A stretch of 6,921 nucleotides of DNA from Methanocorpusculaceae archaeon UBA425 (GCA_002506085.1 DAWV01000016.1:6634-13554), one strand, 5' to 3'. Positions 1 to 6,721 are shown, numbered from the stretch's first letter. Notes: generated by a model not told the origin, from the letters alone. Made by a program: numbers and translations.

Positions 1-16
1 CGTAAGGAAAATGCGA

Positions 17-42
17 TTCGCGATTATTCGCGATTATTCGCG
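17..42. repeat. 10-bp tandem repeat, about 2.5 copies
   Basis: The unit TTCGCGATTA occurs at 17-42 with TTCGCG at 17, 27 and 37; the first unit is preceded by a further GCGA. CGATTATTCG is exactly duplicated at 21-30 and 31-40. A period of 10 bp places each copy on the same face of the helix. The array lies at the window edge, so it may extend further upstream. No gene is visible between it and the first promoter. Confidence 0.7.
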
Positions 43-111
43 GTGGGATTTCTCATCCACCCACACCTACCCACCTCCCTCCCGAATTGAGTCCACACCA
101 TCACCTCCTAA

Positions 112-143
112 CTCCTATGAGGAGAACTGTCTCTGCTCTTTTT
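112..143 (+). terminator. Possible weak terminator: small hairpin and T5
   Basis: CTCCT (112-116) and AGGAG (120-124) can form a 5-bp stem with a 3-nt loop. A T5 run follows at 139-143 in a pyrimidine-rich stretch. This could end a transcript entering from upstream of the window. The 15-nt gap between stem and T-run makes the hairpin of doubtful relevance; in archaea the T-run alone may matter. Confidence 0.25.
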
Positions 144-204
144 CATATGTATTCCCCCAACCTCAGTTCACCCGGATTTAACTCTCCGCAAATTGATCAT
201 TAAC

Positions 205-244
205 GATAATCTAATCATTTTATAAAACATATATAATCAGCATA
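205..244 (+). promoter_or_regulatory. Promoter of the 354-aa/HicA-like unit, shared-box type
   Basis: The element GATAATCTAAT starts exactly 40 bases before the ATG at 245. It is followed by an A/T-rich TATA-like stretch (TTTTATAAAAC, 218-228). No Shine-Dalgarno motif precedes the ATG. An archaeal TATA box centred about 26 bases upstream of transcription start would put the transcript start at or next to the ATG, so the mRNA is probably leaderless. The same box at the same distance precedes the gene at 1788. Confidence 0.6.
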
Positions 245-1309
245 ATGTCGGGCAATAACGAAAACCTGAAAACCTGGATAATGGTCAAAGACGGACCAAC
301 CGTCAAAAACCATAAGATAGAAGGTATAACGTTAGCCCAGTTGCTCATCGACATTCAGCGTGCATACGACAACATCGGTCTGTCCAAATACGGAAAAGAC
401 TACAAAAAAGAAGACTGCCGGCTCTACATAGACAAAATACTCCCGGGCAGCGTTGCCTTACCCGCAGGACCGCTGACGCATGCACCTCGTCTCTTAGAAG
501 ATGAAATCACCCCCTATTTGGAGGTCACGGGAACGCTCGAGCGACTCATAAACACGCTCTCTCTTACCCCGGACCTCTTTCAATCACAGCTTGAAGAAGA
601 AGTTACCGACCCCTTGGCGCGAATTGGAGTTTTGAAAAGTCTTCGCTCCCTCTCACAATCCGCCTCCCCAGTACACATAAAAACTGCCGTGGCACAACCT
701 CATGAAGGCAGCAGCATTCCAAAACACTGCATAGAACAACTCAATGATCTGCTCTTTGAATACGGAGCATCAGGAGAAATGACGCGTCAGGGAATTATCG
801 TCGGCTTCCATGGAGAAAAGGGACAGCATTTCTTCACGATAAAAACCAAGAGCGGTAGTAATATCAGATGCTACTTTGACCCAAAAGACGAAGACACCGT
901 CCAATCACTCATTCATAAATGGGTCAGTGTAACGGGAAACGTTGTTCGAACCCAGAAAAATTACAAACTCGAATCTGTCAGCAATATAATGGAATATAAA
1001 ACCGAAGAACTCACAAAAATTGGCGAATACCCTCTCCTGGAACCTATCGAATTCCAGACATCATACAACAAAGAAGATAATCTCTGGGGAATGGTGAATG
1101 AAGAACTGGCCCTCTACGGATACGGAGAAAACTACCAAAAAACCATCTCCTCGCTCGTAGAAGAAATTGAAGGCCATGTACTGAGTTTCACCACCTATCC
1201 TGATGAGAAACATACAAAGGAATCCCTGGTCATAAAGAAAAAACTTCAGGAACACCTGGATTTCACATCCGCACTGGCACTTATCAAAGAGAAATACGAG
1301 GCAGAATAA
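245..1309 (+). CDS. Uncharacterised 354-aa protein with antitoxin-like C-terminus
   Basis: I do not recognise this protein as a named family. Three parts can be seen. Residues 10-95 form an alpha/beta region with a helix (LAQLLIDIQRAY) and a strand-turn LYIDKILPGSVAL. Residues 165-250 are strand-rich, with TRQGIIVGFHG, FFTIKTKSG and WVSVTGNVV, like a small OB-type or beta-barrel domain. Residues 265-354 begin with strands, then NEELALYGYGEN, a helix and a closing LVIKKKLQEHL helix. This last part resembles HicB-like and related antitoxin domains in which a YG-G-T/N-EEA turn precedes a helix. No signal peptide or membrane segment is visible. The start at 245 is supported by the promoter next to it and by an in-frame stop at 212-214 with no start codon between. 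The downstream gene begins on the base after the stop, so the two are probably co-translated. Role as antitoxin or cognate partner is inferred. Confidence 0.75.
   Translation: MSGNNENLKTWIMVKDGPTVKNHKIEGITLAQLLIDIQRAYDNIGLSKYGKDYKKEDCRLYIDKILPGSVALPAGPLTHAPRLLEDEITPYLEVTGTLERLINTLSLTPDLFQSQLEEEVTDPLARIGVLKSLRSLSQSASPVHIKTAVAQPHEGSSIPKHCIEQLNDLLFEYGASGEMTRQGIIVGFHGEKGQHFFTIKTKSGSNIRCYFDPKDEDTVQSLIHKWVSVTGNVVRTQKNYKLESVSNIMEYKTEELTKIGEYPLLEPIEFQTSYNKEDNLWGMVNEELALYGYGENYQKTISSLVEEIEGHVLSFTTYPDEKHTKESLVIKKKLQEHLDFTSALALIKEKYEAE
1298..1301 (+). promoter_or_regulatory. Ribosome binding site for the HicA-like gene
   Basis: GAGG lies 8 bases before the ATG at 1310 and within the end of the preceding gene. 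It supports the 1310 start and contrasts with the absence of such a motif before the first cistron. Confidence 0.5.
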
Positions 1310-1603
1310 ATGCCTGCAAAGAAAAGGTGCTTTGCCTCGGCAGCTCTTAAAAAAGGCTTCATTGAAATGAAAAAAGGCAACCATGTTTTTTATCGGTATC
1401 AGAATTCCAAAGGACAAATCGAAGACAGAGTACATACCAAAGTAAGTCACGGAGGAAATGGTGACCTATCAGACAGCCTTCTCGCAAAAATGGCCATACA
1501 GATGAAATTCGATAAAAAAGAAGACCTGATGAAATATATCGAATGCACCTTTACCTTGGAAATGTATCGCGATCTTGTTCAGTCCAAATTACAATCTACC
1601 TAA
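1310..1603 (+). CDS. HicA-like small protein, putative mRNA interferase toxin
   Basis: A basic 97-residue protein that resembles the HicA/YcfA family. It has a helix ending in LKKGF (13-17), then KKGNHVFYRY (21-30), in which H25 occupies the place of the catalytic histidine in the family's G-S-H motif. A strand TKVSHG (43-48) follows, then a helix SDSLLAKMAIQMKF and a C-terminal segment (ECTFTLEMYRDL) beyond canonical HicA. HicA toxins are ribosome-independent RNases with a dsRBD-like fold, neutralised by an adjacent antitoxin. The gene starts on the base after the stop of the 354-aa gene with its own GAGG site, the usual tight arrangement of TA pairs. Canonical hicA usually precedes hicB, whereas here the larger partner comes first. 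The family call rests on motif pattern only; it could be a divergent dsRBD-like protein without RNase activity. Confidence 0.6.
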   Translation: MPAKKRCFASAALKKGFIEMKKGNHVFYRYQNSKGQIEDRVHTKVSHGGNGDLSDSLLAKMAIQMKFDKKEDLMKYIECTFTLEMYRDLVQSKLQST

Positions 1604-1614
1604 CATCTCAGCTG

Positions 1615-1619
1615 TTTTT
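1615..1619 (+). terminator. Oligo-T terminator after the HicA-like gene
   Basis: A T5 run starts 12 bases after the stop codon, following CAGCTG. Archaeal termination commonly uses short T-tracts without a strong hairpin. The remaining intergenic stretch to 1747 holds no gene and no strong structure beyond short CCGG-containing inverted repeats. Confidence 0.35.
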
Positions 1620-1747
1620 ATCCAATCCCTGTTACCTGATTGACATCCTGCCGGCTAGCCCCGGAAAAATATGCTGCATAATTAACCGGCTCACTCAACC
1701 CCCCGCACCATCCCTCCTCAAAATTCCGCCAAAAACCGACCCTCAGA

Positions 1748-1787
1748 GATAATCTAATGAATTAGGAAAACAATTATACATAGAATA
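1748..1787 (+). promoter_or_regulatory. Promoter of the DUF6978-like/DUF1828 unit, shared-box type
   Basis: GATAATCTAAT again starts exactly 40 bases before the ATG at 1788. Aligned without gaps to the promoter at 205, 36 of 47 bases are identical from the box through the start codon and the following TCGG, by hand count. The TATA-like part is weaker here (AATGAATTAGGAAAAC). No Shine-Dalgarno motif precedes the ATG, so a leaderless transcript is likely. Confidence 0.6.
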
Positions 1788-2312
1788 ATGTCGGAACAAA
1801 ACGCTGCTTATGTAATTGAAGAGCCGGTTTCCTCCACGGTCAATGAACCCTACCTCAACGAGGACAACATCATCCCCCAGACCGAAGCAGAACGACTCCT
1901 TGCACTGGATAAACAGCGCGTAAACGATGATCAGATCACCTACCCGGATGCCGGCGACTCCCTCGAAGTCCTCCTCATCTCACTGGACGAAACAGAACAA
2001 TTCAAACTTACTATCCAGCCCGGAAAATTTGACTTCTACAAAACCTCTGATCAGATCAGAGAGAAGACTACTAACATAATTCTGGCAAGACTTGATATCG
2101 GAAGTCAACCGCACAGAAACCCCGATGATGAACTCATCGACGGACCGCATATACACTTCTACAGAGAAGGATACGCAGATAAATTTGCCAAACCAATTGA
2201 CCCGGAAAAATTCACTGATCCAACTGATCCATGGAAAACCCTTCAGGAATTCATGACATTCTGCAATATCATAAGAAAACCAATCATCGTTAGAGGTGCA
2301 GACCAATGGTAA
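1788..2312 (+). CDS. DUF6978-like protein with conserved histidine motif
   Basis: A 174-residue acidic protein. A non-conserved-looking N-terminus (about 1-30) precedes a helix TEAERLLALDKQRV (32-45). A beta-rich region follows, with LEVLLISLDE and FKLTIQPGKFDFYK. The signature is ARLDIGSQPHRNPDD (100-114) followed by GPHIHFYREGYADKFAKPI (119-137). H109, H121 and H123 together with R110, N111, R126 and E127 could form a metal or catalytic site. The pattern matches what I remember as DUF6978, whose biochemical function I do not know. A C-terminal segment (TLQEFMTFCNI, then IVRG) is also family-like. The gene is the first of a two-gene unit: the DUF1828 gene starts inside its last codons, so the two products probably work together. 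A toxin-antitoxin or defence role is inference only. Confidence 0.75.
   Translation: MSEQNAAYVIEEPVSSTVNEPYLNEDNIIPQTEAERLLALDKQRVNDDQITYPDAGDSLEVLLISLDETEQFKLTIQPGKFDFYKTSDQIREKTTNIILARLDIGSQPHRNPDDELIDGPHIHFYREGYADKFAKPIDPEKFTDPTDPWKTLQEFMTFCNIIRKPIIVRGADQW
2293..2298 (+). promoter_or_regulatory. Ribosome binding site of the DUF1828/1829 gene
   Basis: GAGGTG, a good match to the 16S anti-Shine-Dalgarno sequence, lies 7 bases before the ATG at 2306 inside the preceding gene. It fixes the 2306 start and the 7-base overlap with the upstream stop. Confidence 0.65.
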
Positions 2313-3073
2313 CCAACGTTCAGGCTCTCATTCATTCCTACGCAGACTGGATAGGAGAACAGATCTCTGTTCGAACCATCGGAGAATATCAGGAAATAAC
2401 CACCCCGTTCTTAGACCGGCACAATGACTGCATTCAGATATATCTCAAAGAACTAGCAGAAAACGACTATCTCCTCACAGATGGAGGAAACACCATCACC
2501 GACCTGAAAGCCTGCGGATGTCCGATAGACACAGACAAACGCCTTGATCTTCTCCATGAAACATTACACGGATTTGGTATTTTGCTCGAAGAAGAAAACG
2601 AACTCACCGTTCATGCCTCCCCGGGCAATTTCCCGCAAAGAAAACACAACCTCATCCAGGCAATACTTGCCGTAAATGACCTTGCCTACACATCCAAACA
2701 GAACATAGGCCAGCTCTTCACCGAAGATGTCAAACAATGGCTGAAAAACCTCAATGTCAGATACATCGAAAAAACGGCAATCTTTGGAAAATCCGGAATC
2801 GGACATGCCTTTGACATAGTCATCGCTGCCTCTCCGGATGGAAAATACCCCGAAAGAATCATCCAGCCGTACAACAACCTCAACCTCCTGCAGGCACAGG
2901 CTCTTGCATTCAAATGGAACGACATAAAAGAAACACGGAATATCTCAATCTATGTCGTTACAAAACCAGGGAGAGCCTTAAGCAAAAACGTCAGAGAAAT
3001 CTGCGAAACGTATGGCATGAATCCCGTATCATTCGATAATCTCGATTCGATCGCCCAGCAGATTACTGCATAA
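2306..3073 (+). CDS. DUF1828/DUF1829 domain protein
   Basis: A 255-residue protein. The N-terminal half matches DUF1828: ITTPFLDRHNDCIQIYLKEL (31-50), then YLLTDGGNTITDLKACG (55-71). The C-terminal half (about 110-255) fits DUF1829, with GIGHAFDIVIAAS (164-176), ERIIQPYNNLN (183-193), LAFKWNDIKETR (200-211) and ISIYVVTK (213-220). Both domains are recognised families without an established function. The pattern FD-I-V-I, followed by a strand ERIIQ, resembles the beta-hairpin core of PD-(D/E)xK nuclease folds, but the expected E-x-K is absent, so a degenerate or non-catalytic fold is possible. That comparison is inference. No membrane segments. It overlaps the DUF6978-like gene by 7 bases with a good ribosome site, indicating translation from the same mRNA. 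Confidence 0.85.
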   Translation: MVTNVQALIHSYADWIGEQISVRTIGEYQEITTPFLDRHNDCIQIYLKELAENDYLLTDGGNTITDLKACGCPIDTDKRLDLLHETLHGFGILLEEENELTVHASPGNFPQRKHNLIQAILAVNDLAYTSKQNIGQLFTEDVKQWLKNLNVRYIEKTAIFGKSGIGHAFDIVIAASPDGKYPERIIQPYNNLNLLQAQALAFKWNDIKETRNISIYVVTKPGRALSKNVREICETYGMNPVSFDNLDSIAQQITA

Positions 3074-3076
3074 CTC

Positions 3077-3083
3077 TTTTTTT
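3077..3083 (+). terminator. Oligo-T terminator after the DUF1828/1829 gene
   Basis: A T7 run, followed by the pyrimidine-rich CTTCCCTC, begins 4 bases after the TAA at 3071-3073. This is the typical archaeal T-tract terminator position and separates this unit from the hsdR unit. Confidence 0.55.
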
Positions 3084-3151
3084 CTTCCCTCATTCATAAA
3101 TGGATCAACCTCCGATGCGCCCGGACTTTCCCGGTACACCAAGGCACATCA

Positions 3152-3180
3152 TTTATATTAATCAAAAACCCTCTATACAA
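3152..3180 (+). promoter_or_regulatory. Promoter of the wHTH-hsdR unit
   Basis: TTTATATTA (3152-3160) is a good archaeal TATA box and would start transcription near 3180, leaving an untranslated leader of about 25 bases with no clear ribosome site. A second candidate, CTATAC at 3173-3178, would place the start near the ATG and make the mRNA leaderless. The GATAATCTAAT box of the other two units is absent, so this unit is likely controlled separately. Confidence 0.5.
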
Positions 3181-3206
3181 TAACATAAAAGGGAAAAACC
3201 TGAAAA

Positions 3207-3671
3207 ATGTCACTGAATTCATCAGATAGCCCGGCACAAAACATCCGCGAAACAGCACTTTGTGCATATCTTGGCATTGATGAACTCATCTTAAACAGGA
3301 ACCCGCGTCCTCTTAAAAGTGAACCTTCCCCCTTAGAAGTGAACCCTCTTCCTCTTAAAAGTGATCTGTCACAAAGAGATACATTACTCCATAAACTCTC
3401 AGATGAAACGAAAATCACCCTAACTACAATAGGAAAGCGTACATACCCCGATAAAATGAAGCAAATCATCCGGGAAATCTGCTCTCAGTCTGATTTTTCC
3501 TTAGACGAACTTTGCATTATTTTAGAAAGAAAAAGCCGCTCAACATTGTACGACAACTACATATCTCAACTATTGAATGAGAAAAAACTTCAGAAAACAA
3601 ACCCTGAAAAACCCAACCACCCGGACCAGAAATATCGGACAATCCTCTCCCTAAAAGAAGATAACCCATGA
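3207..3671 (+). CDS. Winged-helix protein with repeat linker, upstream of hsdR
   Basis: A 154-residue protein with two parts. Residues 64-145 match a winged-helix domain that I know from the C-terminus of AlbA_2/Schlafen-type ATP-binding regulators and restriction-associated proteins: LSDETKITLTTIGKR, a helix MKQIIREIC, a recognition region LDELCIILERKSRSTLYDNY, and the wing motif PEKPNHPDQKYRT (133-145). Residues 34-55 are a proline-rich heptad-like linker (PLKSEPS, PLEVNPL, PLKSDLS) encoded by tandem repeats. Such repeats often precede this domain in the longer relatives. The N-terminal AlbA_2 and ATPase-like parts of those relatives are missing, so this may be a stand-alone DNA-binding regulator or a shortened remnant that kept its reading frame. 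The stop overlaps the hsdR start (ATGA at 3668), implying translational coupling and a role tied to restriction. Confidence 0.7.
   Translation: MSLNSSDSPAQNIRETALCAYLGIDELILNRNPRPLKSEPSPLEVNPLPLKSDLSQRDTLLHKLSDETKITLTTIGKRTYPDKMKQIIREICSQSDFSLDELCIILERKSRSTLYDNYISQLLNEKKLQKTNPEKPNHPDQKYRTILSLKEDNP
3309..3367 (+). repeat. Three tandem copies of a 17-bp core
   Basis: Copies start at 3309 (CCTCTTAAAAGTGAACC), 3329 (CCCCTTAGAAGTGAACC) and 3351 (CCTCTTAAAAGTGATCT). The spacings are 20 and 22 bases, so the middle copy is read in a different frame at DNA level while the third returns to frame. It encodes the proline-rich linker of the winged-helix protein. Confidence 0.75.
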
Positions 3672-6600
3672 CATTCACCGAAAACGACTTTGAATACTCC
3701 ATCATCGAACTCTTCCGCGACCAACTTGGCTACTCCCGCAAATTCGGCCCCGACATCGCCCGGGACTACCATAACCCCCTCTATGAAGACCAGATCCTCC
3801 CCGCCCTCACGAAAATAAACCCCGGACTCCCCGCAGCCGCCCTCGAAGAAGCCCTCAATACACTAAAAAACATCGACACAGGGACCCTCATCCAGAAAAA
3901 CGCCCTCTTCACCGACTACCTCCAAAACGGCATCTCCGTAAACTACTACAACGGAACCGAAGAACGCTCCGCCCTCGTCCGCCTCATAGACTTTACCAAC
4001 CCGGAAAACAACACCTTCCATATCATCAACCAGTGGACCGTCATTGACGAATGCGAAAAACGCCCCGACATCGTCATCTTCGTCAACGGACTCCCCCTCG
4101 TCGTCATCGAACTCAAATCCCCCTCACGTGAGGAGACCGACGTATCCCAAGCTTACCGGCAGCTTCGAAACTACATGCACGACATCCCCTCCATCTTCGT
4201 TTACAACGCATTCTGCGTAATGAGCGACCTTGCCGCCTCAAAAGCCGGCACAATCACCTCAGACGAAGACCGGTACATGGAATGGAAAACCACCGACGGC
4301 AGCTATGAAAACACCAAATACGCCACATTCGACGTCCTCTTCGAAGGAATGTTCGAAAAAACCCGGTTCCTCGACATTCTCCAGAATTACATCTGCTGCT
4401 CAAAAGACACCCAAAACGACAAAAAAATCCTCGGAGCCTATCACCAGTACTTCGCCGTAAAAAAAGCCATCGACTCAACGCGGGAAGCCGCCGTCACCAA
4501 CGGAAAAGGCGGCGTCTTCTGGCACACCCAGGGAAGCGGCAAATCCCTCTCCATGGTCTTCTACGCAAAACAGCTCCAGACCGCCCTCAACAGCCCCACC
4601 ATCGTCGTCATCACCGACCGAAACGACCTTGACGGACAGTTATTCCATCAGTTTGCAAGCTGCGCCGACTTCCTCAGACAGACCCCCGTCCAGGCCGAAA
4701 ACCGGGCAGACCTCAAAAAACTCCTCAAAAACCGGCAGGCAAACGGCATCATCTTCACGACAATGCAGAAGTTCGAAGAATACGACGCCCCCCTATCGGA
4801 AAGAAGAAACATCGTCGTCATCGCCGACGAAGCACACAGAAGCCAGTACGGACTCGAAGAGAAAATCAACCCGAAAACCGGGAAAATCTTTCTTGGAACC
4901 GCACGAAAAATCCGCGACAGCCTTCCCAATGCCACCTACATAGGATTCACCGGCACGCCAATCGCGACCGCCGACAAAAACACCCGGGAAATATTCGGCG
5001 ACTACATCGACATCTACGACATGACCCAGGCAGTCGAAGACAAAGCAACGCTTCCCATCTACTATGAAAGCCGGGTCATCAACCTCCGCTTACAAGAAGA
5101 GCTCCTCAGACAAATCGACGAAGAATACAGCAAAGTCGCCGAAGTCGCCGAAGAATACCTCGTAGAAAAAAGCAAACACGAACTCGGCCAGCTCGAAAGC
5201 ATACTTGGCGCTCCCGAGACCATCACCTCCCTTTGTAAAGACATCATACAGCATTACGAAACGAACCGCCAGTATGAACTCACCGGAAAAGCCATGATTG
5301 TGGCATATTCCCGGTCGATCGCCATGAAAATCTACCGGCGTATCCTCGAACTGCGCCCGGAATGGACGGAAAAAATCGGGGTTGTCATGACCTCCGACAA
5401 CAACGACCCCGAGGACTGGAAAGAGATAATCGGCAGCAAAACCCGCAAAGAACAGATGGCGGTCAAATTCAAAGATGACAACGACCCGTTAAAAATCGCC
5501 GTCGTCGTCGATATGTGGCTCACGGGTTTTGACGTTCCCTCCCTTTCCACCATGTACATCTACAAACCCATGAGCGGACATAATCTCATGCAGGCGATTG
5601 CGCGGGTAAACCGGGTCTATAAAGACAAACAGGGCGGTTTGATTGTTGATTACGTGGGAATCGCCCGTGATCTCCGGCAGGCAATGAACGATTACACGAG
5701 ACGGGATAAGACAAACTTCGGCGATCCTGACATCGGAAAAACCGCCTACCCGAAATTCCTCGAGAAACTCGACGTCTGCCGGGACATGTTCCACGGATTT
5801 GACTACTCGGGTTTCACCGCCGGAACCGATCTTACCCGGGCAAAACTCATCACCGGCGGAGTCAACTTCATCTCCGAGCCGAAAAAAGCGGAAATGAAAA
5901 AATCCTTCATCAAAGAATCCCTTCTGCTGCGTCATGCCCTCTCCCTTTGTCGGAGTATGTTACATCAGGAAGAGAGGTTCGAAGCAGCGTATTTTGATGC
6001 TGTCAGGACAATTCTGACAAGAATTGAAGGAAAAGGCAAACTATCGCTCAGGGAGATTAATGACCGGATCAATGAATTGTTACAGCAGAGTATCCAAAGT
6101 GAAGGCGTTGTCAATCTTTTCTCGGATGTCAAAGAGAAATACTCTCTTTTCGACGCAGCCTTCCTCAGAGAAATCGCCAGCATGAAGGAGAAGAATCTCG
6201 CGGTCGAGCTGCTGAAAAAGTTACTCGCTGAGCAGGTTGTGATCTATGCCCGGACGAATGTGGTGAAGTCGGCGAAGTTTTCGGACCTTCTCAACCAGGC
6301 GATGAGTAGTTATCTGAAGGGTATGCTGACCAATGAGCAGGTGATTGAAGAGTTGCTGAAAATGGCAAAGGAGATGGCAGATGCCGAAAAAGAGGGGGAG
6401 GAACTCGGTCTTACTGTCGAAGAACTGGCGTTCTATGATGCTCTGACAAAACCCGGGGCGGTCAAAGATTTTTATGAGAATGAGGAGCTTATTGCTATCA
6501 CCAAAGAGCTGACCGAACTTTTACGGAAGAATAGGACGATTGACTGGCAGAAGAAGGAGACGGCCCGGGCAGGGATGCGGAGATTGGTTAAACGTTTATT

Positions 6601-6721
6601 GAAGGAGCATAATTACCCGCCGAAAGGTATGGAGGATGCAGTGAATACTGTTCTTGCCCAGTGTGAGATGTGGACGGATACCCGGGTTTTCGAAGAGGCG
6701 GGGATTTTGGCAGTGTTCTGA
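3668..6721 (+). CDS. hsdR: Type I restriction enzyme R subunit (endonuclease and translocase)
   Basis: HsdR is the ATP-dependent DNA translocase and nuclease of type I restriction complexes and acts with HsdM and HsdS. The 1017 residues are full length, close to EcoR124-type HsdR. The N-terminal nuclease has RPD (D134), ELK (E148, K150) and the QxxxY motif (Q165, Y169), all of the PD-(D/E)xK catalytic set. The SF2 motor has Walker A HTQGSGKS (286-293), ITDRNDLDGQ (315-324), DEAH (387-390), TGTP (428-431), TGFDVP (619-624) and QAIARVNR (642-649). Residues about 690-1010 form a helical region fitting DUF3387. No frameshift or missing motif is seen, so the protein looks active. The ATG sits in an ATGA overlap with the winged-helix gene. 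hsdM and hsdS are not in the window. Codon use shifts: leucine is CTC in 15 of 17 cases in the first 150 codons but 4 of 24 in the last 180. Confidence 0.97.
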   Translation: MTFTENDFEYSIIELFRDQLGYSRKFGPDIARDYHNPLYEDQILPALTKINPGLPAAALEEALNTLKNIDTGTLIQKNALFTDYLQNGISVNYYNGTEERSALVRLIDFTNPENNTFHIINQWTVIDECEKRPDIVIFVNGLPLVVIELKSPSREETDVSQAYRQLRNYMHDIPSIFVYNAFCVMSDLAASKAGTITSDEDRYMEWKTTDGSYENTKYATFDVLFEGMFEKTRFLDILQNYICCSKDTQNDKKILGAYHQYFAVKKAIDSTREAAVTNGKGGVFWHTQGSGKSLSMVFYAKQLQTALNSPTIVVITDRNDLDGQLFHQFASCADFLRQTPVQAENRADLKKLLKNRQANGIIFTTMQKFEEYDAPLSERRNIVVIADEAHRSQYGLEEKINPKTGKIFLGTARKIRDSLPNATYIGFTGTPIATADKNTREIFGDYIDIYDMTQAVEDKATLPIYYESRVINLRLQEELLRQIDEEYSKVAEVAEEYLVEKSKHELGQLESILGAPETITSLCKDIIQHYETNRQYELTGKAMIVAYSRSIAMKIYRRILELRPEWTEKIGVVMTSDNNDPEDWKEIIGSKTRKEQMAVKFKDDNDPLKIAVVVDMWLTGFDVPSLSTMYIYKPMSGHNLMQAIARVNRVYKDKQGGLIVDYVGIARDLRQAMNDYTRRDKTNFGDPDIGKTAYPKFLEKLDVCRDMFHGFDYSGFTAGTDLTRAKLITGGVNFISEPKKAEMKKSFIKESLLLRHALSLCRSMLHQEERFEAAYFDAVRTILTRIEGKGKLSLREINDRINELLQQSIQSEGVVNLFSDVKEKYSLFDAAFLREIASMKEKNLAVELLKKLLAEQVVIYARTNVVKSAKFSDLLNQAMSSYLKGMLTNEQVIEELLKMAKEMADAEKEGEELGLTVEELAFYDALTKPGAVKDFYENEELIAITKELTELLRKNRTIDWQKKETARAGMRRLVKRLLKEHNYPPKGMEDAVNTVLAQCEMWTDTRVFEEAGILAVF

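Noticed and set aside
61..115. Perfect Shine-Dalgarno-like AGGAGGTGAT on the minus strand near 100-115
   Set aside because: The frames starting just after it close within about 25 codons and the peptide is of low complexity, so it is probably chance.
1543..1752. 69-aa plus-strand ORF overlapping the end of the HicA-like gene
   Set aside because: No ribosome site, mostly within intergenic DNA and the terminator, and no recognisable protein pattern.
908..3103. 15-base exact match CTCATTCATAAATGG at 908-922 and 3089-3103
   Set aside because: One copy is inside a coding region and the other in a spacer with no flanking similarity, so it gives no sign of a mobile element or attachment site.
5489..5935. 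148-aa minus-strand ORF inside hsdR
   Set aside because: It is opposite the conserved helicase motifs V and VI of hsdR, and has no promoter or domain pattern; it is a shadow of the real gene.
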